Shown: in pieces, positions 16,306 to 50,447 of the stretch
How positions within the stretch are numbered: the stretch's first letter is position 1
Layout of the letters: each line of letters starts with the position of its first letter
NCBI RefSeq assembly: GCF_036324505.1
Contig: NC_086354.1
Span: 7,713,795 to 7,777,794 of the forward strand
Length of the DNA stretch: 64,000 nucleotides
Direction: 5' to 3'
From: Eleginops maclovinus
Taxonomy: Eukaryota > Chordata > Actinopteri > Perciformes > Eleginopidae
Translations under genes and position numbers: made by a program
Notes under the pieces: generated by a model
What the model saw: only the letters and a program-made list of their open reading frames with translations
Database searches by the model: none
What the model was told of the DNA's origin: nothing

Positions 16306-18019
16306 CCATTTCTCTCCATTTCTCTGTTGGCCCTATAGCAGAATCACTCTTGACCTTAGCTCCTAATTCCGAAGAATGAGGCCTCATGCTATTTTTTACA
16401 TTTTTGTGAGGTGTCCTTGATCATATTTGTTCGTTTTAAGCTGAGAAGGACTGCAGTGTTAAGTTTAATGAAAAATGTTTTATCAAAAGCCAAATTATCA
16501 ACCTCGCAAAACTGATGACTTGCTCAGAGACCTGAGAAAGTTGTTGGTCCCCTGTGTGCTACTTTTTTTTGGGGGGTAATATAATGAATTTTTATCAATG
16601 CTACAACTAAAATATTATAACTTAATGAGTTATACTATTTCAACTGCTCATTAATACAACAATATGTGGCAGCAACTTAATGCATTAAGGTTGTAGACGA
16701 CATAGTTCAAACCAAGCATGAGAATAATAAGAAAAAAGGCAAGTTAAAAGACTTTAAGTGATGCATAGCTATTGGTGCCAGAACAGCTTGTTTGAGTATT
16801 TCAGAAACTGCTGATGTACTGGGATTTATACCCACGGCTAGCTGTAGTTTACAGAAAATGTTTCACAAAAGAGAAAATATCCAGTGAAAGGCAGTTCTCT
16901 GGTTGAAAAGGCCTTGTTGATGTCAGAAGAAACAGCTTGAGCTTTGTTTAAATGCCACCTGAGCATTGTTGTGGACCATGCAACTCCTTTTATAAGCACA
17001 CTGTAGTCATCTTCTAATGGCTACTTCCAGCAGTAAAACATACTGGGTCTCAACGCTCAAAGCATCTTAAATTCTTGACCATGACAACGAGTTCACTGTA
17101 CCTCAAGGGCATCTACCGACCTATGGAGCCAATAATTGCTCATTTGGTATGTGTGTTGCTATCATGTGAATACAGTATTAACCAAAATGTATGAGTAAAG
17201 TTTCCAGCACCTTATTTAATATATGCCACAAAGAATTAGGGCCATTGTGAAGACAAAAGGAGTGTAAGAAATAAAGAGTCTGGTATCCTTAGGAGTGCCT
17301 TCACATGTTGGCCTGTAATTAAGCAAGGTGTCAATTTAAAGTTTTGAACTTTAACCATATATACGTACGAGTGTGTAGCCTACTTAGCCTACATGGGGCA
17401 TATTCTTCTGATTAAATCAATATGCTGTGCCCATACATAACTTCCAAAAGGAAGAAAGGAGCGGGCTGGGTGGTTAATAGAGTCGGCCCATTTGCCTTCT
17501 AGGATAATCTGACCATTCTTTAAAACAGCCTGATAATCATGTTTCAGTCTGTACCACTAGTGGGCGCCAAAACCTTGATCATACAGACCTGAATCAATGA
17601 TGGAGGCTCACCAATCTTCACATTGGTACCTAGCAGAAAGCTATTATTGATACCTCAAATTGTTATTTTAAAGAAATAAATCCGTCAATATGGCCACAAT
17701 ATCTGGAAGAATATTTTCGTATATAGTCCAAAGCGATATCCCGCTATGAAGATAATTCCTGAGCTGAAGCAAATGTAATAAAACCATCAGAAAAAAAACA
17801 ACAGTGTCATTCAGAAACCGGCCTGCTGGGTTAAATAGTCCAATAACCTTTTAATATGTATAAAATACCGTGTATTTCTCTTCAGTCAGCTCTAAATGGT
17901 TAACACTTTCGACCATGAGCTCCCACATCAGCATAACAGCAACATTGAAGATCACTTAGTCAATGATCCCAGCTAGGCCGCATTTATTGTTTTCTCAACC
18001 TAACTATGGTTCTCATCCC
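16306..18019. other. Spacer between cerebellin and CHD8
   Basis: This is AT-rich DNA without a supported exon or recognisable element. Confidence 0.5.
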
Positions 18020-18250
18020 GCCCAAAAGTGGCCGCGCTGATGACCGATGGCCTCTGCTTCCAATGAAATAGCCGTATGCTGCCGGCTCCGGAGAAAACGG
18101 ACCAATCAGCGTCTAGAAGCATACGAGGGGCACGTATTCTACGCTTTCTCTGGTAAGAATGTTAGTTCCTGCTCTTCCCTGGCCGTTTCCTGTAATCGTA
18201 CAGTGTTGTGAGACGGAGAAAGCCATGTGTGTCGATGCAAAGGTAAATTT
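18020..18250 (+). promoter_or_regulatory. Probable CHD8 promoter and 5' untranslated first exon
   Basis: The stretch is GC-richer than its surroundings and has CCAAT motifs near 18060 and 18102 (CCAATCAGC) and no TATA box. Two potential splice donors follow: GTAAGA after 18152 and GTAAAT after 18242. Either could join the acceptor at 19254-19255, which leads into the exon with the CHD8 start codon. Alternative first-exon ends are possible. No transcript evidence was available. Confidence 0.45.
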
Positions 18251-19355
18251 AGCACCCCGAATTTATTACTGTGAGAGTTGGGGCAGTGGATATAATGGTT
18301 ATTGTCATGTATTTTTGCCGAAAAATAGACTCAGACCAACCGAAACAGTATTGCGGCCTAACCCGTGTCTGAACGTTGACGGGCAATGGTTATTGTGGCA
18401 CGTTGCTTTGGTTTGGTCCGGTTTGTTGATGAGATTGAAGGAGTCCGGTAGACTGAATGGTTGGTAGTAAATGACAGAGTAGCAAGGAGAGGGTACCAAA
18501 CATACAATACATCATGTTTAAAAGCCTTGAAACGTTTTCGTTGCCACGCACGCTTTTGTAATAGCCACTTCTTGGTGGCGGTACAAGCTAATGCTAGCCG
18601 ACGGGTTTGTGAGAAAGGCTTCAATCCGACTAGAGAAAGCATCCTGTCGCTGTAGCATCAGTACCCTCCTCTTCTCACCTCACTACCAACTATTTTCATT
18701 CCCCAAATATTCCCTACATTGTTTAGCCTTCTGTATTTACAGTGAAACTTCCTGAACATGTTTTAGCGTCTTTATATCCCATTGATAGCGTTTTATGCAC
18801 AAGTTGACCATGAGTTTGGTGTTATTTTCAAAAACAGCATAGGGAGGCATTGGTTTTATAGGCGTCATATGTCGTCAAAAACAGGTTTTACGTCATAATT
18901 GTTAGATGAATAAGTTGTATTTGTGAGGTTTGTAATTAACAGTTCACTTGATAACTGAAGGCGCACCTCTTAGGAATTTAAAACAAGTGTGTTCATATTC
19001 AAATTGTATTATTTATTATACAATGCCTTCTTTTTGTGCATTAAAAACACTTTTCAGAACCAGAAGTTAAAAGATAGTCTTTTGTCAAGTAATGTTTCCA
19101 TCTGCTTGTTATCTTTGTTTACTTTAACACATGTACTAAGTATCCATTGAATGAGTCCCACCAAAATGTCTACTGTTCTCTGCAGGTTTGAGTTGTATAA
19201 TCATTATTTCTTTAAAAAACATCACCGTGATTTACGTTTTCTCCTCTTTTCCCAGCTGTTTACCTAAAAGTTGAGAAGAACTGGACTGCGACTATTGATC
19301 TTCCACCTCGGAGTCTTTTCACGCTCTGCCCGTCTCCCTGTGTGGAGTGGGCAAC

Positions 19356-42296
<22,941 letters not shown>

Positions 42297-43600
42297 CTGA
42301 ACCCCCCTTCCCGCACACATTGGACGTAGTCCCCTGCTCAACAATGAATCATGTTATTCCTCGTCGTTTATTTTTACCATATTATGTATCAAATTACAGA
42401 TGAATGTTTTTTTCCGTTGCTACTTTTATTCATTATTTTATATATAGATTTTTTTCCATGAAAGGAGCAGGTTTGCACCCATCTGTTTTCTTTTTTCTTC
42501 ATCACAGTTGTGTTCCATCTTTCTCTCTTCGCTCCTCTCTGACCTCTGACATAATGGCAAAAAGCTGAGCTTTCTTATTTCATGACTCGTCATTCTCCTC
42601 CTCTTCCTGTCCCATGACATTCCCAGCCATGACCAAAAGGGGACCCCTGCTGTACAGATACCCTTTTCTTATCAAATAACCTCAATGCTGGTCCTCTAAG
42701 CGCTACATGAAACTGGACGTGTGCTGAGCAGAAGCGCGGATCCAGATCCCACAACCCCCCCCACCCACCAATCTTGTTTTGTCATATCTACTGTCCAGAC
42801 AAGACTGTGAACTAAAAGGGGATCCAGTGCGTGGGTGTACTGTTATTGTTTTCACTCTGTGGGAGGGGGGGGGGGGGGGGCTGAGAGGGAGGGAGAGGGA
42901 AAGTGGCGTATTAGTTACTGAAGCAGTGCTAGGAGGATGGGTGTATTGTACAATGTAGAGCTGGTCAGTTGTGTACTGTGGCAGATGACGGCAGTGAGTT
43001 ACTATTCTTGTTTTATGAACTGAGTGTATCTGTGAAATGAATAACAGCAATCTACAGTGAAAGCAGGTTTGTGTGTTTTTATTGTGACTTTCATCAAGCA
43101 GAAGCAATATAATATATGTTGTATCTTTTTCACAGCAGATGATAATGCATAGGAGCCAAAGTTATTTCCATTCATTTTGAACTACAATTTATTAATGCCA
43201 GTTATGTCCACAAACCAAACATTTTTGAAACCTATGAAACACCTGATGGTAGTAGGAACAGTACTGCTTAAAGATGACTTGCATTTACATGTTCTACTTC
43301 TATTACAGTGATCTTTCTGTAACATGGTGGCTGAGATGTTGAGTTCTTCCGCTATATTCAAAATGAAATTGCAATCCATTACTTAGCTTGCATTACATTT
43401 AATACATGTCATAGAAGTTATTTAAAGGTCAACACATTTACAAAAACCTAGCTTAATGTGATTGTAGCATTCAATTGAAGAGAAGTCAAGTGATTCAGTG
43501 AAATATTTCACTGGTAGATCACAATATTACATGTTAACAATAAGAACCTGTGCATCTTTCACCATACCAGGAGGTGGCTGCAGAGGGTAAGGAAAATAAA
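42297..43600 (+). other. CHD8 3' untranslated region
   Basis: The UTR follows the TGA at 42294-42296. The first clear poly(A) signal is AATAAA at 43595, with overlapping copies after it. A poly-G run lies at about 42866-42880. The 3' end is inferred, not observed. Confidence 0.5.
43595..43600 (+). terminator. Candidate CHD8 poly(A) signal
   Basis: AATAAA is followed at once by further AATAAA copies. I found no earlier canonical signal in the UTR. Confidence 0.5.
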
Positions 43601-43609
43601 TAAATAAAA

Positions 43610-44641
43610 ACATAATTACAGGTACAAATATTATTTACGGCATTTTTTCTAATTGTATATTTACATATTTTACAGGCCCTTACAGGTTTTTTATGGCCTT
43701 TTAATGAACAAAATGTTAACTAGTGTTTATGTGCAGTATAAAATCTTTAAAAAAGATACCAGTAAAATACGATTTGCTTGTTAACTTGCACGTACTGTAT
43801 TAAAAATAATGATAGATTTATGTAGGCCTAAATTAACCAACCAATAAATCTAACAGCATGGCTGCTGTATGCAAACAATGCTGCTAAACATACATGTAGA
43901 AAACTAAATGTTCCAATCTAAATGAAAATAATGACTTTTTTCCCCCTGCGATTTGAACCTTAAGGGGCTCCGTAGTTTCATTGTGTACTTCATTTAAAAA
44001 TTGAAATAAGACCTCTATTTTTTGGTCTACTTGCTAACAAAACGTTCAAATGAAAAAAACGGTTGTAATAACAGTTTAAGACTGTCAACTAATAATGCTA
44101 GTTGTTTTCATACATTTCTTTCCTTAACAAGTCACATAGCGACACAAAGCGAACAATTAATTTACGGATAACGCTAGTGTTTCACGAGTTCCATGAGGCA
44201 ATCGCAATATTTACTACAGACCGTGAACTCAACACTAGCTACTAGGACATGGTAGTAGCATCACACCAGCATATGAATGGGAATGTGTTGGGCCCCCATA
44301 CTGTATAAAACAGACTGGGTTTCTTCTAAACTTTGCTCCCCGTGGAGCTAGAAGGTAGAATTTTGGTACTCAATGGATTATTTGGCTTCTGATAGCTTCA
44401 AAATACTCAATTATCCCAGTTCTGCCAAGGGCTTCGAAGCTAAGGTAGCTTAGCATCATCTCCTCCACGGTAACGTTATGCAAACCGGGAGGGATTAGCT
44501 AGCTAGCCGCTAACTCCAGCTAGCGGTTTTAGTGAATGTTGGAACATTAGACTTGAATTAGGAAGGGTTTAAGAAGTTCCTTTTGTCAAAGTATACAACG
44601 CGTGCGATCGTTTATTTTACATGTAAGTAAATCCTTTCAAA
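43610..44641 (+). promoter_or_regulatory. Spacer and probable TOX4 promoter/5' UTR
   Basis: Most is AT-rich and featureless. From about 44300 the sequence becomes more mixed, with TAGCTAGCTAGCCGC near 44495 and CGCGTGCGATCG near 44600. The TOX4 start follows at 44642. No CCAAT or TATA box is convincing. Confidence 0.35.
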
Positions 44642-47600
44642 ATGGACCTGAATTTTTATTCTCTTTCGGATGGTTGTGCTCAAAATGATTCGGAGTTTCT
44701 GGACACACAAGCATATGGCGGATACTCGGAAGAAAACAAGGTAAATCAACGTTCACATGTATTTATCTGAAATTGACTGCTATAACTAGTACTAATATGT
44801 ACCTTAAGTTTAATGCTAACGGTTTCTTTCAGTTTCCAGAAGGCGGCGACACCTATCTCACCATCAGTGGAACGGGCCACCCTTTCTTGTCTGCTGAGGT
44901 GAGTGATTTCATTCAGGTGTCATGTTAGTGCAGCGTAACCATCTCCACTGGGTTTATCTTTACATGTGTTTTCATGGGCTCTGTCTCTTTCCCCCCATAC
45001 AGCAAACATTCCACACCCCCAGTCTCGGTGATGAAGTGTTTGAGATTCCCCCCATCTCCCTGGATCCAGACCCCCGTCTGAGCATCAGTGATGGAGTGTC
45101 CCACTATGAGATGACAGATGGGTCGTCAGGAGGGCCTCCAGGATCCCGGAGCCTTGTCAGCAACCTGGTGGTGGCAGCCAATGACCCTTCCTTCGCCTCC
45201 ACTTATGTGAACTCCGGGTCTCAAGGCCTGGAGCAGCTGAACCTTGCAGCAATGGGCCAGGGTGGAGGGGGGGCCCTGCTGAGCTCCTCTGCGCTGGTGA
45301 GTGCTCCATCTGTTGACCCTCAGACACAACACTGTAAGTTGTTGCAGATTTTTAAAACCTTTTTGTGTTCTGATCCCCGTGCAGGAACTTGGGAGTTCCG
45401 GCGTCTCCCATTTCAGCAGTTCCTCCCCCATGACCATTGACGTTCAGCTTGGTGACATCAGTCATGGTCTTTTGGGAAGCAGCCAGTTGAGCACTATTAA
45501 CCCGTCGGAGCTGGCACTGGGTCTCGGGGGGGATGGCATCCCGCATCATTCAGACGCACTGGACCAGCCGCTCTCTGCCACACCCTCACCGGCCGGCTCG
45601 CTGCAGGATGAGGACATGGATGACTTCAAGGTGAGGCGTTTCCCTGCCTACGTTAATGGTTGCTTCTTGTTCACATTTTGGATTTTATGTTTAAGATCCT
45701 ACAGCTAACACCTCCTCTCTCCTCTCTTCTATTTTCCCTTTCCTTCCTCAGAGGAGTGTGCTTGTAGACTCCCCCATGTATCTCTCCTCCCTCGCCCACA
45801 TGTCCTCCCACCCTGCCCTTACCTCTTCAGTGTCTCCAGCCGTGGGCAGGAGGGGCGGGGGGAAGCCGGCCACGATGTCCCCAGTGCCCGCGGCAGTGGG
45901 TGCTAAGAAAGGACGGAAAAAGAAGGACCCAAATGAACCACAGAAGCCTGTTTCAGCGTACGCCCTGTTCTTCAGAGACACGCAGGCAGCCATTAAAGGA
46001 CAGAACCCCAACGCATCCTTTGGGGAGGTGTCAAAGATCGTGGCCTCCATGTGGGACAGCCTGGCTGAGGAACAGAAACAGGTATAGGAACACATATTTA
46101 AATATACACGATAAGTCCTTGGAGAGAAATATTATTTATAATGGTGGTACTTGGGAGGCTGTGGTGCAGTGGGATAGTGCGCTGATCTCCGGATCAGGGG
46201 AGAGACGGTTTGAGTCCCATTGTACTCAGCATGTTGTTGTGTCCCTGGGCAAGACACTTCACCCAAATTGCCCGAAGTATGGAATGTATGTAAGTGAATA
46301 AAAGTGGATAATAAGTGACATGTGATGTGCTTTTCTCCACTAGGTGTACAAGAGGAAGACTGAAGCAGCCAAGAAGGAGTATTTGAAAGCTCTGGCAGCG
46401 TATAGAGCCAACCAGCTCACACGGGTAAGACCATGTCAAATTCAAATTTTACTTAGGTAGCCCAATAAGACAAATTACACATGTGTCTCTTACAGTGTGT
46501 ACAGAAAGCCCCACACTTAATGGGGGAATCATGTTAGAAAGCACAACAGAGAAATCCCTCTCCCAGGATGGATGCAATAGATGTTGTGGGTAATAAAAAA
46601 GAGAATAAAATCACAACATCAATCCAAATAACACTAAGATGGAGTGCCACTAAAAAACAACAAGAGGAAACCCCCTTAAATGCGGATTTAATTCATATGG
46701 TTTTTAAACTTTCTGTTCATTTATTTTTTCCACTCATGGTACATAATTCATACAACACATGTACACATTAGACCATCATGGAAAGGAGCCGGGGGAGGAA
46801 ACTCTTATCTCTTTACCCGCCATCCATCAAGATGATCTGGTTTGTCAGCACAGCTGGAAGTCAACTTTGGAAGTAACTTAAAAACAATCAGAGTCAATAC
46901 AATCTACAAGAAGCAAATCAAATTACGTAACTATTATTATTGTTATTATTATTATTGTTATTATTATTATTATTATTATTATTTGAAAAAGAACATTGCC
47001 TTTTTATTTTACCGACAGTGTTGAAACCTGGGTCCACCCCATGGGGACCAAGCCAAAGGACATGGGCCGCCAGGTCTACCAACTGAGCTATACGGCGGCC
47101 TTAATTATTCTTATTTTATTAATGTTCTTACATTTAAAGACGTTCATACAGCTCTTTAAACCGCTTGGTGACGAGCTCCATAGTTTAACCCTAACTACGA
47201 CTTCGAAGAAGTTCACGAAACGGATGCCTCAAATAAAATGTCCTTCTTTGAAGCATGTCCTCAGAATTAATTTTCTCCCCAACAGCCCGCCCCTGAGGAG
47301 ATGGACACCTCCCCTCTACCTCCTCCACCCGTGTCCCATCCGACCCCTGCAGCCCTTCATTGTGCCGGTCACCAGGCCATCCGCCCGACTGCCACCAGCC
47401 TGGAGGAGAACACCATCACCAACATCTGCGCCTCCAACATCATCCTGGACGTCCCGGAGAGGGCCACACGTTCCCGCACGGGGGCGAACAAATCCCCGGC
47501 TCCAGCAGCTGCACTCCCGCACACCCAGACTGTCACCAAGATTGTCATCCCCAAGCACATGCTGCAGGCGGGGGGGCATGTGGTGACCATGCTGTCCGGT

Positions 47601-49680
47601 GGGGTCCGCTCTCTGCAGCCCTCACTGGTGGCCTCCCGTCAGCCGCCCCCGCTGCAGCAGATGCAGAACGCGCCGCCGCCGCCACGGCTCCAGCAGATGG
47701 CCCCCGCACCTCCACCTTTACAGGCCAAGCCGCAGGGGGGGAACTCCACGGCGGGTTTCCCTGTGAGCGTGGCGGCTACATCTCCACCCCCACTCCAGAT
47801 AAAAATAGTGCCCTCGTCCTTGCAGGGCAAAGAGACCCTGCCCATTATGGTCCCCAACACCATGGCCGTGTCATCCAACCCCACTGCATCCGCCCAGGCG
47901 CCCGTCGTGTCGCTGCAGGTGAACTCTGCAGACACGTCGGGCAGTGCGGACGACGACGAGGTCACAGAGGTGCTGCACTCAGAGGAGGTACATGCTGTTG
48001 CCATGGTTCTGTGTGTGAGGCTGGCAGCTTATCTATCCTGAAGTAACTCTTTGATTTGAGTGACTGTTTCGCAATTTAAGCTGTTTCAGTTCTTAGAAGC
48101 TATCTTATCATTTCAATAAATGGAAGCAGGCAGGTTGTTGCGGCATAAAGTGCTAAAAAGATGAATAGAAAGAAAAGAAGTGCTGGCTATTATTTAGTTT
48201 CAACCCGGTCAAAGTTTTATACCTCTACATACTGTCCCATAGCGCCCAGAAATCTTGTTTTTTGTTCACAGCCACCTGTTTTAATATTAAATTATAAAGC
48301 AATACAGAATTTAATCCAAACTATTGCACATTCAAAGCCCAGTTTAAATTATCTTACCGGTATTCACTTTAACTTCTTACTATGAAGACAGTAAAGTATC
48401 CAAATGTTTTTAGTAATTTGAATAGTTAAAATCAATGCCGAAATGTTTTTCTTCACAAATAGCATGACTGATTTTTGGGGAGAACTGTCCCAATAAAATT
48501 CAAAAAGCTAACCTAAATGTAAAAAGTCCAGAAGAGTTCATATTTACATAGCTGTGTTTCCCATGAATCACCTAGCATATATATCTATTTTATAAGTTTA
48601 TGATTCAATTGTTTAATTATGACAACATTATTCTCAAGAAAGATTGACCGGATAAATACATACAACTTATGTTCATAAGTAAATGCGTACAAGAATCAGG
48701 AACGCTGGAAACAAAGGCATATTTATTTTTACAGGGCTCTGTAGAGGAGTTTACTCTAGATTAAGGGTGTCCAAACTACGGCGTGGGGGCCAAATGCGGG
48801 CCGGCCATTTTGAATCGGCCCTCTGCAAATTCTAAAAGTATAATGGAATATGCCCCACAAATTAAACTTTTGCTTGTTTCATATTGTGCTTCTCAAATAT
48901 ATACCGGTATGTTAAAATATATTGATGAGCCCAATTTTCAAATAAATTCAGATTTAAAATGTAAAACATTTTCTAACAAATCTTAGTTGATAAAAAAAAA
49001 AGCCCAATAACTTATTTCTATAACGAGCTTGAAATTGAACCTTCATATTTACTCTTATTATCAGCAATCTGAGGCTTCTGTTGTAAGGAATGAGCTGCTA
49101 ACAAAATAAATGAAACCCTAAAGGGAGACGGGATGTGGGCTGTTTTTTTTCTTAAAGCATTTTCAAGTATTGCGCATTATTCACCTACATTTGATTGATT
49201 TTGCTAACTTATAGCTTCATTTATGAGGCGATATTCACCTCTGTAAGTGGCCCCGCTCTTCGTATATTTTTCTGTATGTGGCCCTCGGTGAAAAAAGTTT
49301 GGACACCCCTGCTCTAGATGATAATTCACCAACTGAGATAGCCTAAATGAAGGTTCCCATATTATTGAGTCTCCTAAATATTTCCCTCTTTCTCTCAGGA
49401 GGACATGGAGGTGAATGGGTCCGGCGATGCGGCGACTATTGGGAGTGTGTGTGTGAGGACGGGCTGCAGGAACCCCGCGGTGGAGAGCGACGACTGGGAC
49501 AAAGAATACTGCAGCAACGAATGTGTGGCCACTCACTGCAGGTGTGTACTCGTCTATACACATGCTTTTCATTTCGGTTTCAGCACATACAGTGTCAGAG
49601 AATAACCTGTATATTTTCTGTTTTCCAGGAACATATTCAAGGCGTGGTGCTCGATCCGGAATCAGACCATGGTGAAATAG
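44642..49680 (+). CDS. tox4: TOX4, HMG-box protein (670 aa)
   Basis: Coding exons: 44642-44740, 44833-44898, 45003-45296, 45385-45630, 45752-46081, 46344-46424, 47286-47987, 49399-49541 and 49629-49680; all are in phase. The N-terminus ([11 protein letters not shown], then [16 protein letters not shown] and YEMTDG) is the TOX-family transactivation region. A Lys-rich nuclear signal (KKGRKKK, ~287-293) precedes one HMG box (~294-362), split by the exon 5/6 junction. A long Pro/Gln-rich segment follows. The C-terminus has the conserved cysteine cluster GCRNP...[16 protein letters not shown]. Known: TOX4 is nuclear and part of the PTW/PP1 phosphatase complex with PNUTS and WDR82, acting on chromatin and RNA polymerase II. 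The [11 protein letters not shown] tail is TOX4-like and distinguishes it from other TOX paralogues. Confidence 0.95.
46145..46325 (+). repeat. tRNA-derived SINE in a TOX4 intron
   Basis: It has a tRNA-like head: box-A-like GGTGCAGTGGGATAGTGCGC and box-B-like GGTTTGAGTCCC. A SINE body follows with TGTCCCTGGGCAAGACACTT. It lies between the two HMG-box exons, in the intron 46082-46343. Confidence 0.8.
46437..46850. repeat. Degenerate dispersed repeat in a TOX4 intron
   Basis: The phrase AATTTTACTTAGGTAGCCCA and then GTACAGAAAGCCCCA, with GGAGGAAACTC near the end, resembles a common fish interspersed repeat. It is decayed and its borders are uncertain. Confidence 0.4.
46930..46982. repeat. (TTA)n microsatellite
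   Basis: The tract consists of TTA units with occasional TTG. Confidence 0.95.
47020..47105 (-). repeat. tRNA-like SINE head in a TOX4 intron
   Basis: On the minus strand the segment reads like a tRNA 5' half (GTATAGCTCAGTTGGTAGAC, box A) followed about 40 bases on by a degenerate box B (AGGTTTCAACAC). There is no complete cloverleaf and no CCA-compatible acceptor pairing was verified. I call it a SINE head, not a tRNA gene. Confidence 0.55.
48762..49311. mobile_element. Non-autonomous hAT-type element in TOX4 intron 7
   Basis: The left end reads TAAGGGTGTCCAAACT and the right end, on the other strand, CAGGGGTGTCCAAACT. The subterminal GGGGGCCAAATGC/GAGGGCCACATAC stretches also pair. An exact 8-bp duplication CTCTAGAT flanks it at 48754-48761 and 49312-49319. 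There is no transposase ORF. The rest of the intron (47988-49398) is AT-rich and unrecognised. Confidence 0.87.
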
Positions 49681-50169
49681 ATAGCAGCTGCGGCATACAT
49701 CCAAAACCTTTTGAAACAGGAGACAGTGTTAACAGTGGAAGGACCATTGCAGTACTAATGCAGCCCAGAAACATTTGTCTGATTTGTACTACAAGTCTGA
49801 CAGTTACAAGTAGTATTGCACTAAACAAGGATTCGATATTAATATTTTGCCAGGAAAAAAATGTAGTGTTATGTCTTGATTATTTGTACAGCTTTAACCC
49901 TTGTATTATGTTGAAAAAAAATTACATTGATTATGTTGCGGGTCATTTTGACCCATACTGTGTAAATGCACTCAAAACAGTCAAGAAAACAGGTTAAACC
50001 AATAACAACTTTATTTTAGATTACACAAACATTTAGAAAAGTGACATACAATACATTTCTAATTCCAACACTATATTTAAGAACTATTTAGTCTAATCCT
50101 CTTGTCCTCCTCCCGGGTCAAAATGATAATTCTTCCCTGCTTCTTTCCTCCTGCCATGCTCTCTCCTTC

Positions 50170-50346
50170 CTTCTTCTCATCCTGTTTTCCTTCTCTCTGT
50201 TCATCCTCCTCTATTCCCTTCTTTTCTCCCTTCCTTCCTTCCTTCCTTCCTTCATTCTTTCCTCCTTCCTTCCTTCTTCTCTTCCTTCCTTCCTTTCTCC
50301 CTTCTTTCCTTCCTACCTTCTTTCCTTCCTCCCTTCCTCCTTCCTT
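50170..50346. repeat. (TTCC)n polypyrimidine tract inside the piggyBac element
   Basis: TTCC/TTCT-rich low-complexity DNA, purine on the minus strand, lies between the transposase stop and the left terminal repeat. Confidence 0.9.
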
Positions 50347-50447
50347 GACCAAAGAAAGCACAAGGGCTACGTTTTTCCCTCTTCATGAACACATTTCTTT
50401 TTAACTTTGACTTCAACTGTAACTTCATCCCAGCAAACTTCAACTTT

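Noticed and set aside
47020..47105. Possible functional tRNA gene on the minus strand
   Set aside because: The box A is good but box B is degenerate, and the acceptor stem could not be closed. SINE head is the simpler reading.
47360..48046. 228-codon ORF in TOX4 exon 7
   Set aside because: It is in a shifted frame. The frame from 47301 continues TOX4 in phase from the flanking exons and holds its conserved C-terminal lead-in.
49347..49997. 216-codon plus-strand ORF spanning the last TOX4 exons and the piggyBac left end
   Set aside because: It is in a different frame from TOX4, crosses an intron and runs into transposon ends; it is an accident of reading genomic DNA.
50077..50443. Lys/Glu/Gly-rich ORFs near 50.2 kb
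   Set aside because: They are translations of the (TTCC)n tract inside the piggyBac element.
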